Shown here piece by piece: positions 5,811-6,388 of a stretch of DNA of 6,388 nt. The stretch lies in the NCBI GenBank assembly GCA_002305445.1, contig DBRA01000052.1:1-6388 (forward strand), written 5' to 3'. Made by a program: the position numbers and the translations under genes. Origin of the DNA: Clostridiales bacterium UBA1380. GTDB taxonomy: Bacteria; Bacillota; Clostridia; Oscillospirales; CAG-272. The notes beneath the pieces are model-generated. The model saw nothing but the letters and a program-made list of their open reading frames with translations. It had not been told where the DNA came from and did not search any database. Position 1 is the stretch's first letter. Each line of letters begins with the position of its first letter.

Positions 5811-6161
5811 CTATTTGCGCATCGACGCGATGCCGGTGACAAGCAGCATCGCGCCGAAGACGCGCCGCAGTATCTGCGCGGGCACGTGCGGTGCCGATAG
5901 CGCGCCGAGCGCTGCTCCGGCGACGCCGAGCACGCTGACGGCGAGGATCAGCCGGTACGGCAGCTCCTTATTCCGCAGCCGCGTCAAAATCGAGGCGACG
6001 GACGCGAACACGAACAGCGTGAGATTCGACGCCTGCGCTTCGAGCTGCCCAGCGCCGCGCAGAAACGTCAGATACAGTACGAAAAGCCCTGCGCCGCCCA
6101 CTCCCATTCCCGCGAGCGCGGCCACAACGGCGCAGGCTATCGCATCGATCACGGTATTCAC
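5811..6161 (-). CDS. Half-length TauE/SafE (TSUP) family membrane permease, downstream partner
   Basis: The product is a 116-residue hydrophobic protein of the TSUP family, which includes putative exporters of sulfite and other sulfur-containing or organic anions. Four likely membrane segments lie at about 4-32, 45-62, 67-89 and 97-113, half of the usual eight. It shows the glycine-rich N-terminal segment (AGMGVGGAGLFVLYL, 17-31), the EAQASNL stretch (41-47), and a C-terminal block LRRVFGAMLLVTG that resembles LKRIFGALLCVSG in its neighbour. I chose the GTG at 6161 because it overlaps the preceding stop in a GTGA junction, typical of translational coupling. The frame stays open upstream, but that part is arginine-rich shadow of the neighbour. 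It probably pairs with the upstream half to form one transporter. The substrate is unknown. Confidence 0.8.
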   Translation of the reverse strand: MNTVIDAIACAVVAALAGMGVGGAGLFVLYLTFLRGAGQLEAQASNLTLFVFASVASILTRLRNKELPYRLILAVSVLGVAGAALGALSAPHVPAQILRRVFGAMLLVTGIASMRK

Positions 6162-6388
6162 AGCCCGAAAAGCATGAGCGCGCCGGAGACGCATAAGAGC
6201 GCTCCGAAAATCCGCTTGAGCGTCGGGTGCGACGAGCGCTCGCCGATGAGCGCGCCGGCGATGCCGCCCGCCGCCGCCGCGAACGCGGTTGCCGCAAACG
6301 GCGTCGCGCCCTCCATGCCGAGCCTGCCGTAGATAAACGACGACGCCAGCGTCATCGGCAATATGCACGCGACCGTGACGGCGAAGAC
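6158..6388 (-). CDS. Half-length TauE/SafE (TSUP) family membrane permease, upstream partner (partial)
   Basis: The reading frame is open from the window edge at 6388 to the TGA at 6160-6158, giving the last 76 residues. The N-terminus is outside the window. The piece begins VFAVTVACILPMTLASSFIYG, followed by a glycine/alanine-rich membrane segment and the terminal block LKRIFGALLCVSGALML, which is the usual end of a TSUP half-domain. An internal in-frame methionine occurs, but the family-like sequence continues upstream of it, so I do not use it as the start. Its stop overlaps the GTG start of the second half-length gene by 4 nt. Two natural ends meet here, so this looks like a genuine two-gene arrangement rather than a frameshifted eight-helix gene. 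Confidence 0.75.
   Translation of the reverse strand, partial: VFAVTVACILPMTLASSFIYGRLGMEGATPFAATAFAAAAGGIAGALIGERSSHPTLKRIFGALLCVSGALMLFGL

Noticed and set aside
6162..6368. Longer N-terminus for the downstream TSUP gene, using the open frame to 6368
   Set aside because: The extension is hydrophilic and Arg/His-rich and lies over the real coding sequence of the upstream TSUP half; the GTGA junction gives a natural start.

Overview
The window looks like ordinary core chromosome from a member of the Bacillota, most likely a GC-rich gut-type Clostridia lineage. This is an inference from protein character: a cysteine-rich HisRS insertion of the Firmicutes kind, a clostridial-style AsnA, paired half-length TSUP permeases, GC-rich codons against AT-rich intergenic gaps, and TTGnnn/TATAAT-type promoters. 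No species can be named. Every gene I accept lies on the minus strand, so transcription runs from high to low coordinates.

Layout in the direction of transcription. At 6388-5811 there are two overlapping half-length TauE/SafE (TSUP) membrane permease genes, the first cut by the window edge. A well-formed promoter at 5752-5780 then drives a tight operon: hisS (histidyl-tRNA synthetase, start chosen at 5714), a small MazG-type nucleotide pyrophosphohydrolase gene, and der (the two-domain ribosome-assembly GTPase). The gaps are 11 and 3 nt and the ribosome-binding sites lie on or in the end of the preceding gene. A hairpin around the der stop codon, with a displaced T-run, probably ends this unit.

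A second strong promoter at 2649-2677 drives asnA (ammonia-dependent asparagine synthetase, start chosen at 2550) and asnS (asparaginyl-tRNA synthetase). AsnA makes the amino acid that AsnS charges onto tRNA-Asn. This unit ends at a textbook rho-independent terminator at 47-76. Directly behind it is an extended -10 promoter, then a Shine-Dalgarno sequence and an ATG at position 7, so another minus-strand gene probably begins at the left edge.

The genes serve translation (two tRNA synthetases and a 50S assembly GTPase), asparagine supply and probably nucleotide-pool cleaning. I see no mobile element, CRISPR array, tRNA, rRNA, T-box or prophage, and no novel multi-gene system. The points most worth a second look are regulatory: two 13-bp perfect palindromes at the hisS and asnA promoters, a displaced Shine-Dalgarno and overlapping small ORF at the asnA start, the terminator/promoter overlap at the left edge, and a substituted residue in HisRS motif 3. 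No stretch longer than 300 bases lacks a gene.
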